Source: Pyrocephalus nanus (Eukaryota > Chordata > Aves > Passeriformes > Tyrannidae). From it: a DNA stretch of 64,000 nucleotides. The notes under the pieces were generated by a model. It was not told where the DNA came from, made no database searches, and saw only the letters and a list, made by a program, of their open reading frames with translations. Of the stretch, positions 25,941 to 64,000 are shown in pieces. Every line of letters begins with the position of its first letter. Position 1 is the stretch's first letter. Location of the stretch: positions 9,721,501-9,785,500 of the forward strand of contig CM076280.1 in the NCBI GenBank assembly GCA_038380795.1, written 5' to 3'. Position numbers and translations under genes: made by a program.

Positions 25941-28164
25941 AGGTTTGAAAACATCCCGCTCAGCAAACCGAAGCCACACAGACTGAAGGGAACTCGCACT
26001 CGTATGGGGGGGGAAGGGTCCCCGGGCACCATGTGTTGCTCCCACAACTCCATGCCCATGCAGAGAGACATGTTAATACCTCCTCAACACTTAGGACAGC
26101 CCAGGTCCAACCTTTGACTCGTCTCCCATGGGAGCAGAGGTGTTTTTGGCCACACTGCCCAGGACTCTGCAGGGACAGGGCACGCTGGGTGGGCAGCAGG
26201 GATGAGGGAGGAGGGCAGCAGGCATATGGGGCTAATCCCTCCTCGGGGAAAATTTAATTCTGATTTTCCCACCTTTTGAATTTGGCTCATGCTCCAAAGC
26301 AGGAGAGTTTGACTTCCTCCCAAACCCACGAGTGTGGGGTTTCTTTGGAGAGGGGGAATTTTTTGAGTTGTTCCCTCAGTTCATGAGTACGGACTAGTCC
26401 AGCTCTGGAGTTTGTGCTTTCAACAGACAGCCAAGGCTGAGCCCTTGCAGCCACCCTGCCCAGGGCCAGGCACCTGCTCCGCTCCCATTTGTTTTTTTCC
26501 AGGCATGGAGTTTGGGGATTTCACTGAAAAACAGGAACTTTGCTGGACAGCAGCTGCTCCGAGGCGGTGAATCAGCTCGTCCCGCTGACGCCCAGCGGAG
26601 CCGTGCCAGGACCGCGCTCCCATGCCCGGTGCCCACACGTTTGGGGTCCTGCCTTGGCAGCAGTGCCCCCGGCCCCGTGGGCAACCCCCGCATCATGGGG
26701 ACTTGGCCGGTGGCTGCGACCACCCGCGTGGCAGCAGCGAGGGGTCTGTGGCTGGTGCCCCAGCCCCGCCACCTGCGCAGAGGTCAGCGGCCACGACCAG
26801 GCGCGGACGGCTAATGCCTTTTGTCCCAGCCTGACTTTTCCCCTCCCAGCAGGATTAGGATGGGATGACCGAGCAAGGAGGCCCCTAATCCCATTACAGA
26901 CCCTGGCGCAGCCCGGTTGGGCAGCCCTGGGAACCGGCCTCGGCCCTGGGAAGGCAGTGGGTGAGGAAGCAGCCTGTGCTGCCACCATCCCACTCAGCCC
27001 CATCTCCCAGCAGTTTTCCCAAAAACACTTTGCTGTGTGCTTGCAGAGCACTGAGAACAATGCCCTGGTATGTACAGGCAGCAGGAGACACACGGGTACC
27101 CCCGACCCCTGCAGCCCCTGTCAGCCCCTACATCCACACACCCAGCAGCATTTGGAGCAGGTGGTCCCAAGCCCTTTTGGCCCATTTGGCCCATTTGGCT
27201 CACTTGGCTCATTTCTCCACGGGGGTTGCAGCTGAGCGGGCAGCAAACCTTCTCCCGCCTGGAGAGAGAGTTGTTTTTCTCCCCCGCCAGTTGCGAGGAG
27301 CCGTGTTTGTCTTTCTGTCCCTTCCTGTTTACTCGCCGCCATCAGGACGCGCTTTGATGTGTTTATGCTGCTGGACATCCGTGGGAGCATCGTCCCGTGC
27401 AGCTCCCTGTGTTCCATGGGGCAAGAGCGTGGCTCCATCCACGGGAACCTGGCAGAGCCCACGTGTGGCAGGGGCACGGCCTGGCGAGGTGGCAGAGCAG
27501 GAGGGAGCAGCACACCACCACTCTCGGCAGCTCCTGAGATCCAAAGTCCAGCAGACAGCACGAGCCCAGCCCGGCCATGCCAGGGGTTGCTCCGACGGGC
27601 ACGAGCTCCTGCCAGGAGAGGGGAGCTGGTGGTGGCATGGGGGCCCCACCAGGCAGCATCACCATGTGCTGGGGCAGGGGGTTGACCCCATCCATCCAGC
27701 GGGTCCAGGTGGGCACGAATCCCTCCTTGCACTCCCCGCTTCCCCCCCTGGCTGGGAGGTTCCCCGCCCAGCGCAGGAGCTGATGCATTTGAAAGGTCAC
27801 CGGGCTTTGAAGTCACCGGCTCAGGGCGGTGGAGGAGGGATCACACCTTGCTGGCATCTCCTGGTCGGCCGGTTCCCAGCCCGCCACCCGTGCCACGGGC
27901 AGAGGTGCTGCCAGGGGTGGTACGGCACACGGCCCGGCCCGTGCCACCAGCCCTGTGCCTGCACCGTCCCTGTGTGTGGGGATGGGGCCACAGCCAGGAC
28001 CCCCAGAGCCCCCATCCTGCTGAGAGAGGCAGCAGGCAGCAGCCCTCGCCAAGCAGGAGCAACCTCTCCTCATGAAGGGAACTGCCACGGAGGGGGGCAA
28101 AGGATTGTGGTGTCACAGGGGGTTTTTTGCTTATTTATTTTTCAGCCTAAACATAAAGAAAAAA
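25941..28164. other. Upstream flank, no gene seen (25941-28164)
   Basis: This is non-coding. It contains the 9-bp tandem repeat at 27179-27214. The longest upstream ORF (26961-28220, 419 codons, + strand) crosses this repeat and ends inside a CR1 fragment in the wrong frame. It has no recognisable domain and is treated as chance. Confidence 0.7.
27179..27214 (+). repeat. 9-bp tandem repeat, four copies
   Basis: Two copies of GGCCCATTT are followed by GGCTCACTT and GGCTCATTT. The array is in frame (length divisible by three), which helps keep a spurious ORF open. Confidence 0.85.
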
Positions 28165-28295
28165 AGTTGATTAGGAAAGCCAGTAGATGGAATCTTCCTG
28201 GATTTCAGCAAAGCTTTTGATACTGTCTGTCACAGCATCCTGAGTAGGGCCAGGAGCTGCACCCAATGGGTCCTTTCCAACAGCGTATTCTATGG
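28165..28295 (+). mobile_element. CR1 LINE fragment with reverse-transcriptase relic
   Basis: Bases 28192-28245 translate in one frame to IFLDFSKAFDTVCHSILS, the characteristic reverse-transcriptase segment of CR1-type LINEs. Soon after, GGGTCCTTTCCAACAGCG and TTCTATG (28272-28297) resemble the CR1 3' tail. The RT segment and tail are joined directly, so most of the element between them is deleted. It is inactive. Sense orientation is the same as NOTCH1. Confidence 0.75.
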
Positions 28296-30779
28296 GGGTA
28301 TGAAAACCCACAGGGATCTTCCTGGAAGGAAATCTCTCACCTACAGCTGCCCATGGGCAGAGTTTGGGGAATGGGCTCTGGGGCTCCTCCAAACTCTTTG
28401 GCACAGGCTGTGGCACCACCAAACCCCTGAGCACAGCCCATCTGGTGGGAGCCACCACGGCACAGGGCAGGGGACCCCCAGTGCCCCGGCACGAGGGATG
28501 CACTGGGCATGGAGGGGGTTTTCCTGGGGCTCCTGGGTGCACCCAAACATGGTTCAAGGGAGTCCTCCCTCCCTCCCTCTCTCCCTTCCTCCCTGCCAGG
28601 CACAGAGGCCTCTGTGATGGGGCACCCCACGATAACATAAGCAGCTCCAGGAGGCAGCCAGTGCCCTCCAGCCTCTCCTCTCGCAGCGGAAACGGCATCT
28701 TTGAGCCGATTTCTCCTGGTTCCCTTCTTCGTGTGCCTGGCTTTGATTCGCGGCCGAGCCCTGTGATAATGTGGCTGCCTGGGAAGGAAGGGAGTAGAAG
28801 GAACTGGCTATTATGTTTGGCCCCTCTCCAGGAGGTGTTTTTGCTGGGAGGCACCAAGGTCAGAGCTGGGTGGGAAGCATTCCCCAACAGCAGCCCTCAC
28901 ACATGTGCCCAGCCGGGGCAGGGGGGGCACAAAGGAGCTCCCGCACCACCCCAGCACGGGGCTGCCATCCGGGGTGCCCACAACCCAACACACCCTGCAC
29001 CAGCACAGAAGGTGTGCAGTCCCCTCTGCATGTTTTCCAGGGGGAAAGGGCTGCTCTGGAGCCGCTCTGGAAAGTGAAACATCTCCAAATCTTCCCGTTT
29101 CCATGCGGAAGGAAAGAGGGGGCGGTGGGTGGGAGCGCCCGTGAATGCAGCAACAGCAAGGGCTGGGGTGCGGAAAGTACTTTTTTACCCTCTTTTTGTA
29201 ATCGCTTAAGAATTCCAGCTGGCTTCATCCCGGCGCAGGAGCTCCCAAGTCCCGAATCCCATAGCTGTGAGAACAGAGCTGGCACTGAACCGGCCCTGAA
29301 ACTACCTGCCGGCGTCAGTGGCATCCCAGGACCCTGCAACCCGTCCCCCCCAGGCCAGCGCTGCGAGAAGGGGCACGCCCGGGTCTCCGGGAGCGATGTC
29401 TCCCGGAAAAAAACCTGCCCGAAACCCGCAGGGAGCGAGTGTCCGCACGGCATGACGTCTTCCTTGAGCGTGTGCCCTGGGAGAGGCGAATCCCAGCAGC
29501 GTGGAGCCGGGTGAAACTGCGGGGATGCCAGCGTGACTTGGATGAGCTTGGCATCGCGTGGCGGTCCAGAAATCCAGTATCAGGCTCGTGCCCGGGCTTG
29601 TGCACAGAGATTCACGCTTGGGTTTTCACTCCTGTGAGCGATGATTTTTGATTATTTAATGTAGGTATCAGGAGAGGTTTAATCCTGGCCCCTCCACTCG
29701 CTCCGTTGAACAATTTATTTAGTGAGATGATGCAAAGTGCCTCAGTGGGAAAGGGAGGAATGGAATAAAAAGCAAAGAAATTGAGGGTTTTGAAAGGAGA
29801 TGCACGTGAAACACAGGGTGAAAACGTGTCCTGCATGTCCTCAGGGCCGGGGCAAGGCTGGGATGGGGTCTGCACTTCGAGAGAGTTGGGGTCACCACCT
29901 GTGTCCCACGTGGGTGAGAGTTGGTGGGTGCAGAGCTACCCCCACCCCTGAGCTTGGTGTCTGTGACACCCTGAGGAATCACCCTGGTGAGAGACTGCAC
30001 ACAGGGTCTGCAGCACCCAGGTGCAGGCCAGGACAAAAACAGCATGGAGGGAACAGGGACATGCACCAAAGGACAGGGGAACTGCATCTCCAGCAGCCCA
30101 TGCAGTGGGGACAAGCACATTGTCACTCACAGCCCCATAAACCCCATGAGCCTCTGTTTACACAACAGAGAATGTTTCAGTTGTTTTATGGAGGTGGAAA
30201 GGAACAGCACAGGGTCTGGCAAGGCCAGGGCCGGGCTGAGTGACGCCTGCCCAGCACCTGCTCTCACCTCACAGCCCATAAAAGTATTTTATTTTAAACA
30301 TGGCACAGATTTTACAGGGCAATAGAGCAGCAGCACCTTTTACCCAGGTACAAATCTGCTCCTCCGGGACGTCTCCCTGCCTGTCACTAATCCCTGGGTG
30401 AGAGTTCCTGAGCTGACTTTACACACTGAGAAACGATGGCCAGGAGCAACCCTGCAATTAAAACCAGTTTCAGCAGCCCGTGAGGAGGAAAACCCCGTGG
30501 GTGCCAAGCCTGGCGCAGCAGCTGTGCCAGGGCAGGGACATGCATGGCACCAACTTCCACCCAGAGCAGAGAGGACTGACTGTCCCCTATCCCATCCCAA
30601 CCCTGGACACTCTGATGGGACCAAATCCTGCTGTGCTGCCAGGAGGAAAGTTGTCCTCTATGGGCAGGTGCTGCCAGAGGTGCTGCCATCCCCCTACCAG
30701 AGGGATGGCACAGTGGGTGTGATTTATCTTATGGCCATCCAGGCACAATCCTCCACTCAGCTAGTTAAGAAAAATAAGA
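28296..30779. other. Upstream flank, no gene seen (28296-30779)
   Basis: This is non-coding GC-rich DNA with a CCCT microsatellite (28564-28595), moderate CpG density around 29270-29530, and a balanced block at 29600-29770 with GAACAATTTATT and GATGATGCAAAG that may be regulatory. No gene is seen. Confidence 0.7.
28564..28595 (+). repeat. CCCT-type pyrimidine microsatellite
   Basis: Imperfect (CCCT)n gives a pure pyrimidine run on the + strand. Confidence 0.8.
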
Positions 30780-31850
30780 TTAAAATAAAAATCAGGATTT
30801 AGACCATTCTTGCAAATCCAGCCTCATTTCCCTGGTGCCTGGGAGAATCGCAGCTTAATCCCATTATGGAGCAGCTTTGGGATAGTTTCACCTCGCAGAC
30901 TCCAGGACCAGTGCATTTTTATCTGCTCAGACTTTCCAGGATGCTCTACCAACTTTGATTCATGCTTAATTACTAAAAATTAGGCTTTTTCAGAGCAGCA
31001 GGGAGGGTGGGGGGTGCATGTACCAGCGTGAGGAGGGCTAACCCCCCATGCTGCTCCAAAACCCAGGCGGCAGAGCAGTGCCAAGCCAAGCACAGCGGGG
31101 AGAGCAGGAGAGATCCAGTTTGATGTCTGCCTTATCAGCCTTATTTTTATTGCACTGAAGGTATAAGAGCAAAATATTGATTGTGATGATAAAGAGATGA
31201 AAGTGTCAAGAAGGAATAGGCACACAAGTTACTCAGGCGATTGGAAGCCGAGTTGGTTGTATTTAACAGGCATTTGCCATTAAAAAAAAAAAAAACGCCT
31301 GTTTTTATTTAAATAGCCTCGGGCAAATTTCTCACTAAACCAACTTTCCCACGCCAGCCCAGTGCTCTAACTCTGGTTTTTGGCAAATTTTTTCCTGAGC
31401 TGTCAAGGCAAAATATATATAAGAATGCTGGTCTCACTTAGGTTTTTTTCCAGCCCCTGGAGACATGAAAATAATTTACAGATGTGCATTACCTGTTTAT
31501 ATTTGTATTAAGTTTTGCTTAACGGACATAATTTTCTTAGCTTGCAGTAACAAAAAAATATTCCCAGAGTTTCACTCATTTAATTTTAACTTATTAAAAC
31601 TTTTAAACATGTGTGGAGGTTTCATGTTTTTAAATCACTAATCACATGGACAGTTGCCAAGGTTTCTATTAAAGCCTTTTACAAATGCTATTTTTAAAAG
31701 GACCTAAAATCCCATTATTTTTAACCCCTGAAGACCACTCAGAATAAAAAAAGTTTCTTTGGATTTATGTCTTATCCACCTCTTATTGCAAAAAGATTTA
31801 TGCCGAGCGCTGACTTCTGCCTTCCTCCCTTTTTAACTTCTCTTGGTAGG
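30780..31850. promoter_or_regulatory. 1-kb AT-rich island upstream of NOTCH1, candidate enhancer
   Basis: This is the strongest compositional outlier in the flank. AT-rich sequence extends from about 30.8 to 31.85 kb, 3.5-4.5 kb before the NOTCH1 start, with one GC-rich gap near 31000-31100. It includes CTTAATTACTAAAAATTAGG, GATGATAAAG, ATTTAAATAG, AATATATATAAG and the optimal RBPJ octamer in reverse (TTCCCACG, 31346-31353). There is no long ORF and no transposon signature. Candidate cluster of conserved enhancers. Confidence 0.45.
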
Positions 31851-34529
31851 AGTCTCTGGGGGAGACGTCCGAGAGAAGGGAAACTTGAGGAGTTTCCCTG
31901 CAAGGATTTTGCTCCAGATCACCCAGTACCAGGAGAAGGATGGAACCAGATTAAGGAGGGATGTCTCACAGCAGCGCCCGGCTGGAGGAGTCATCCCTGT
32001 GCTGAGACACTCATGGAAAACCACAGAGGACCCTTTTACCTCCCCCACGGCAAAGCCTTCCCCCAAGCAGAGCCCCAGCGCTGCGGGGTCACAGAGCCCC
32101 CGGGTGATGGCAATAAATAGATGTATTTGACCTTCTGTGCTCAGGGGCTGAGGCGACGCAGCTGCACGGCCGTACACCCCGGTCTGTCTGTGTTTACCCA
32201 CAGCCGTGTCCCTGGACACACAGACCCTCCCAGCCACGGAGGAAAACCAGGGCCAGGGCTCACTCATGGCTTCCCATGTGCTTTTTTAGCCGCAGGCCCG
32301 TGGGTGTCCAGCCCTCCAAGAGCAGCCAGTGCCTGGGATGCAGAGTTATCTTTCCACCTGGTCCTGCCACGCCATGTATTCACCAGCATCACCACCTCTC
32401 CATCCCCAGATGACACAGGCATGGCAGGGACCCCAACATCCCCCTGTCCCCAGGCATGCCCATGATAATCTAGTGGGGCAGGAGGGTCTCTCCCCAGTTT
32501 CAGGGATCAAGCAAAGAGCACAGCTGAGCTGAACATGTGGTGCTTTCTGAGCATGGGGAACAAGCCCGGGCAAAGCCACGGCCGGTATTTCCAGGCAGGT
32601 AGAGCAGAGATGCTCCCTGCTCCCTGAGCTCTGACAGGGAGGGAGAAAGGGAGAAGGTGGGGAAAGACAGCAAAGTCTCCATCTCCAAGGGTGCCCCAAG
32701 GGTGGAAGCCTCAGGCTGTCCTCGCTGCTGCCTCATCTCCAGGTGAGGCTGAAAATGGTGGCACAGTCATGGTGGCACAGCCAGGGTGGGGGCAGGGGCC
32801 ACATCCTGCTGTCCAGCTGCTGCCACCCTACTCATGTCTGCAGGGAGAATAAAACAGGGGGACATTCACTTCCTGGAAGTGTCCAAGGACAGGTTGGACA
32901 GGGCTTTGAGCAACCTGGTCTAGTGAAAGGCGTCCCTGCCTATGGCAGGGAACTGGATGAGCTTTAAGGTCCGTTCCAGCCCCAATCATTCCATAATTCC
33001 ATTGTTCCCTGCCAAGGGTAGAAAATGACAGTAGAAGAAGGGACATTACAGCCCCATGTCCTTTGGCATCTCTTATTTGTTCTTGAAACACATCAAAGGC
33101 CCAGCCTTGCCCCTTCTCTACTGTGACAGAGTGAGCTGAGGGACATGTGTGGAGTGAGCCAAGCAGCACCTCCCTGGGACAATTTCAGGTTTCAAGCAGG
33201 GTTCTGGCTTCTAGTGGCACCCAAATCCCAATTGGCACTATGCTCCACACAGAATCCCCACTTCCCCAGCCTGGATCAGGGGATTTTTAGATGTTTTAGA
33301 GCCCAAAGTGAGGAGGAGCAGGGAAGGAGGGAGCCTTGGGAGCGAGGTATTGCTGCAGGGCTTTTGCCTTTGATCTGCTGAGCAGACTCTGCCCTTCAGT
33401 TTGTTTAATTGTTTCACACTTGCTCTGGAAATAGTTTACAGCAGGAAGCAGTGGGATAACAGTGGGGCTGGCATGGGATGGGATGAGCCTGGGGGGCTGG
33501 TGGAGAGGTGCCCCATGATGAGAGACACAGATGACCACCGTGTCACCTCCTTCCCGTTAACCCCTTGCTGACCCTCCCTCTTCTTCCTCTTTCCCAAGCT
33601 TTCAGCCAAAGGCTGGCAGCCGTCCCTCCATGTCCCCCTGTTTGGGAGCTGTAAAAGAGCCACGGCCTCCAGCAGCTCAGAGGGGCTCAGAGGGAGATCC
33701 AGGAATCCAGTGGGATTTAGATACCCCTGTGCCTGGTTCAGTTGGTACCCCAGCATTAATTCTCCATGCTCCAAGACTTTTCTCCCCTCCTTTGCAGGCA
33801 CCATGGCCTCACTGAGCAGGGTTGGCTCCCACAACCCCCTGAGGAAGCATCACTCACAGAGGCTGTTTCTGTTGGCAGCGCTCTCTGGGCAGAGCCCTGA
33901 GCACTCTCCTGCAGCCATAGCTTGTGGGTAACACCCACAAATAGGTTAAGGGCTTCAACCTGTCCTGGGTTCAGGGCCTGGCTGGATTTCAGGTGGGACA
34001 TTCCTATGCCCTGGGAAAAGTTGCTTGGTTTGCCATCTTGACCACAGAGGCAGCTGGGGCAGGAGCAGGGCTCTGGGGGCACGGGGATGAGGGCACAGGG
34101 ACCCCCCGGCACTGCTGCACGCACGGGATGCCTGCACACATCTGGGGGTTGTGGGGCTGCCTCTGGGTTTGGCTTCCCTGCTTCTCCCAGTGTGTTTGTT
34201 TATTTGTGGATGCGGCGCATGGGGCTGGCCAGGCTCTGCCTGCGAGTTCACGAGTTCACAGCACAAAACAAACAACATCCGACCCAGCTCCGTGCGCGCT
34301 GCCTGCACGGATGGGGAAGGTGGGTGGGAAATGGCTCGGTGTACCTGTGTGCACCTGCGTCCTGGTGCAGGTCAGAAGGTGAATCCCACCTTCCAGCACA
34401 CCCTGTGACCCCCAGGGGATGCTCAGCCCTGGTGCCCTGGTACAAACACCCCATTCCCATGTGTCCCACGCTTTGGGTGCCCAGAGCCCCTGCTCAGACA
34501 CGCCGTGGGGACCTGGGTGCTTCTGTGGA
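31851..34529. other. Upstream flank, no gene seen (31851-34529)
   Basis: This is GC-rich non-coding DNA holding one CR1 fragment (32860-33006). No exon of EGFL7, the mammalian neighbour on this side, is recognisable. Confidence 0.7.
32860..33006 (+). mobile_element. CR1 LINE 3'-end fragment, sense orientation
   Basis: The segment has the typical CR1 3' end: GGACAGGTTGGACAGGGCTT, GAGCAACCTGGTCTAGTG, CCCTGCC-ATGGCAGGG, AAGGTCCGTTCCAGCCCC and the terminal CATTCCATAATTCCATTG repeats. It is 5' truncated to about 145 bp and non-coding. Confidence 0.88.
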
Positions 34530-34960
34530 CACTGAGTGGGCGCTCTGGCCCCAGGGACTGTGCAGGGACTGAAGGGGCTGTACTGGGGGGCTGTGCAGGG
34601 GCTTCACTGGGACTATGGGGGAACTGCATTGGGATTATGGGGACGGCTGCATCAAGGATAGGGTGGGGGCTGAACTGGGGATGTCCAGGGGCTGAGCTGG
34701 AACTGTCTGGGGGCTGCTAGGGAGGTTCTGCATGGAGGTGTCCAAGGCTGCACTGGGGCTTTGCTCATAGGAGTGCTGTGCTGGAGATTCACTGGGGATG
34801 GGGGGCTGCACTGCGGGCTTGAGGGGATTACATGGGGGGTTGCACCGTGGGTGTCCAGGAGGGAATACACCAGGGGTGTCCGGTGGTGGCATCAGGGGTG
34901 TCTGGTGGCCGCATACGGGGGGCTGCACTGGAGGTGCCCGGTGCCTGCACGGAAGGAAGG
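34530..34960 (+). repeat. Degenerate G-rich minisatellite upstream of promoter
   Basis: A loosely repeated motif of the type GGGGGCTGCACTGGGGATGT recurs about every 20-30 bp for roughly 400 bp, with strong G-over-C bias on the + strand and many G runs. It abuts the NOTCH1 CpG island. The copies are too diverged for a clean unit. It could form G-quadruplexes; no coding role is supported despite open frames. Confidence 0.65.
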
Positions 34961-35358
34961 GGCTACCCCGGGGCTGCCCGTGGGGGCTGCGCGGACCCCT
35001 CAGCCCCGCTCCCGTCCCACTCAGCGACCCTCGGTGGCGGGAAGGGGGGGGGTCCCAGCGGTTGCCCCCGGGGCTGGGCAGGGAGGAGCGTCTCTCCCGT
35101 CCCGTCCCATCCCCTCCCGTCCCGCCGCGCCCGGCCCGCCCCGCACCGTCCCGTCCCGCCCCCCGCCGCCCGGCCCGGCCCGCCGGGGCTGAGCAGCCGC
35201 GGGAGGCGCCGTGTTCGGAGTCGCTGCGCTCGGGCGCGCTGTGTTTGGGGCTCCCGGCGGGGCGGCGCGGACCCGCACCCGCACCGGCACCGGTACCGGC
35301 TCGGCTCGGCCGAGGCCCCGCGGATCTATGCGGCTGTGAGCGGCGGGAGCAGAGCGGG
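34961..35358 (+). promoter_or_regulatory. NOTCH1: NOTCH1 CpG-island promoter and 5' UTR region
   Basis: The 400 bp before the start codon are extremely GC-rich and dense in CpG, with many GGGCGG/CCCGCC-like SP1/KLF boxes between about 35100 and 35190 and no TATA or CCAAT box in a sensible place. This is the expected architecture of a dispersed-start NOTCH1 promoter. The CpG-rich stretch continues through exon 1 into intron 1 to about 36000. The exact start site is not determined; mammalian 5' UTRs of about 250 nt would place it near 35100-35150, which is inference. Confidence 0.8.
35328..35339 (+). promoter_or_regulatory. Minimal upstream ORF (Met-Arg-Leu-stop)
   Basis: An ATG at 35328 is followed by CGG, CTG and TGA, ending 19 nt before the NOTCH1 start. 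Its context is weak (T at -3), so most ribosomes should scan past it. If the transcript starts upstream of this point, as is likely, the uORF could modestly limit translation. Confidence 0.5.
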
Positions 35359-63786
<28,428 letters not shown>

Positions 63787-64000
63787 GTGAGGAGAGCACC
63801 CCATGCCCCAACGCTGCTCTGTGGGGCTTCTGCTTCACGTGTGACACCAAACTGGTCCCTCTGAACATGCAACAAACCACCACCAACCACAGATGCCTCC
63901 CTCGCGCTGCCCTGCCGTGGGGCTGCCCAGAGCCACGGCTCCACCTCCCCGCTCCACAGTGCAGCTGGAGGAAACCTGCAGGAGCTTTGGGAAGCTGCCA
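63787..64000 (+). other. NOTCH1: Start of NOTCH1 intron 15 (cut by window edge)
   Basis: Donor gtgagg after exon 15, then 214 bp without an exon-like sequence to the end of the window. Confidence 0.92.

Noticed and set aside
26961..28220. 419-codon ORF on the + strand upstream of NOTCH1
   Set aside because: It crosses a 9-bp tandem repeat and ends in a CR1 fragment out of the RT frame. It has no domain, no splice or promoter logic and low-complexity composition. Chance ORF in GC-rich DNA.
1..34500. EGFL7 (with miR-126), the mammalian neighbour upstream of NOTCH1
   Set aside because: No EMI or EGF coding exon or miR-126-like hairpin was recognised on either strand. If present in this species it lies beyond the left edge.

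Overview
The window is vertebrate nuclear DNA, almost certainly from a bird. The only gene I can support is NOTCH1 on the + strand. The bird call rests on scattered 5'-truncated CR1 LINE fragments (including a reverse-transcriptase relic at 28192-28245), a compact GC-rich intron/exon structure, and a protein that aligns residue for residue with the vertebrate NOTCH1 I know from memory. The species cannot be named from the sequence.

Layout. Positions 1 to about 34,500 are non-coding flank upstream of NOTCH1. I find no exon, tRNA or other RNA gene there. In mammals EGFL7 lies beyond the NOTCH1 promoter, but none of its EMI or EGF coding exons is visible here. The flank is mostly GC-rich unique DNA with CpG clusters near 1.3, 12.5, 16.4 and 21.3 kb, homopolymer tracts, short tandem repeats, two CR1 fragments, and several AT-rich blocks that look like conserved non-coding (enhancer) DNA, the largest at 30.8-31.8 kb. 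A degenerate G-rich tandem repeat (34.5-34.96 kb) leads into a TATA-less CpG-island promoter (about 34.96-36.0 kb).

NOTCH1 exons 1-15 follow, all with GT-AG introns. Exon 1 (from 35359) encodes the signal peptide. After a 1.7-kb intron 1 and exon 2 comes a 16.9-kb intron 2. That intron holds CR1 fragments, several AT-rich candidate enhancers and an internal CpG island. From 54 kb the EGF-coding exons 3-15 are packed closely, with introns as short as 86 bp. The 2,467 coding bases give 822 complete codons: signal peptide, EGF repeats 1-20 and all but the last cysteine of EGF21. The ligand-binding repeats EGF8 and EGF11-12 are intact. The gene continues past the right edge (rest of EGF21 to EGF36, LNR, transmembrane, RAM, ankyrin and PEST regions are not here).

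What stands out: a 20-bp minisatellite that forms an AG-free, pyrimidine-rich tract running into the exon 11 acceptor; a CR1 copy starting a few bases after the exon 14 donor; a three-codon upstream ORF just before the NOTCH1 start; two identical high-affinity RBPJ/CSL octamers in intron 1 that suggest autoregulation; SOX plus RBPJ motif clusters in intron 2 and upstream; an intragenic CpG island that could be an alternative promoter; and several EGF glycosylation-site changes relative to mammalian NOTCH1. I see no previously undescribed gene system. The novelty is regulatory and evolutionary.
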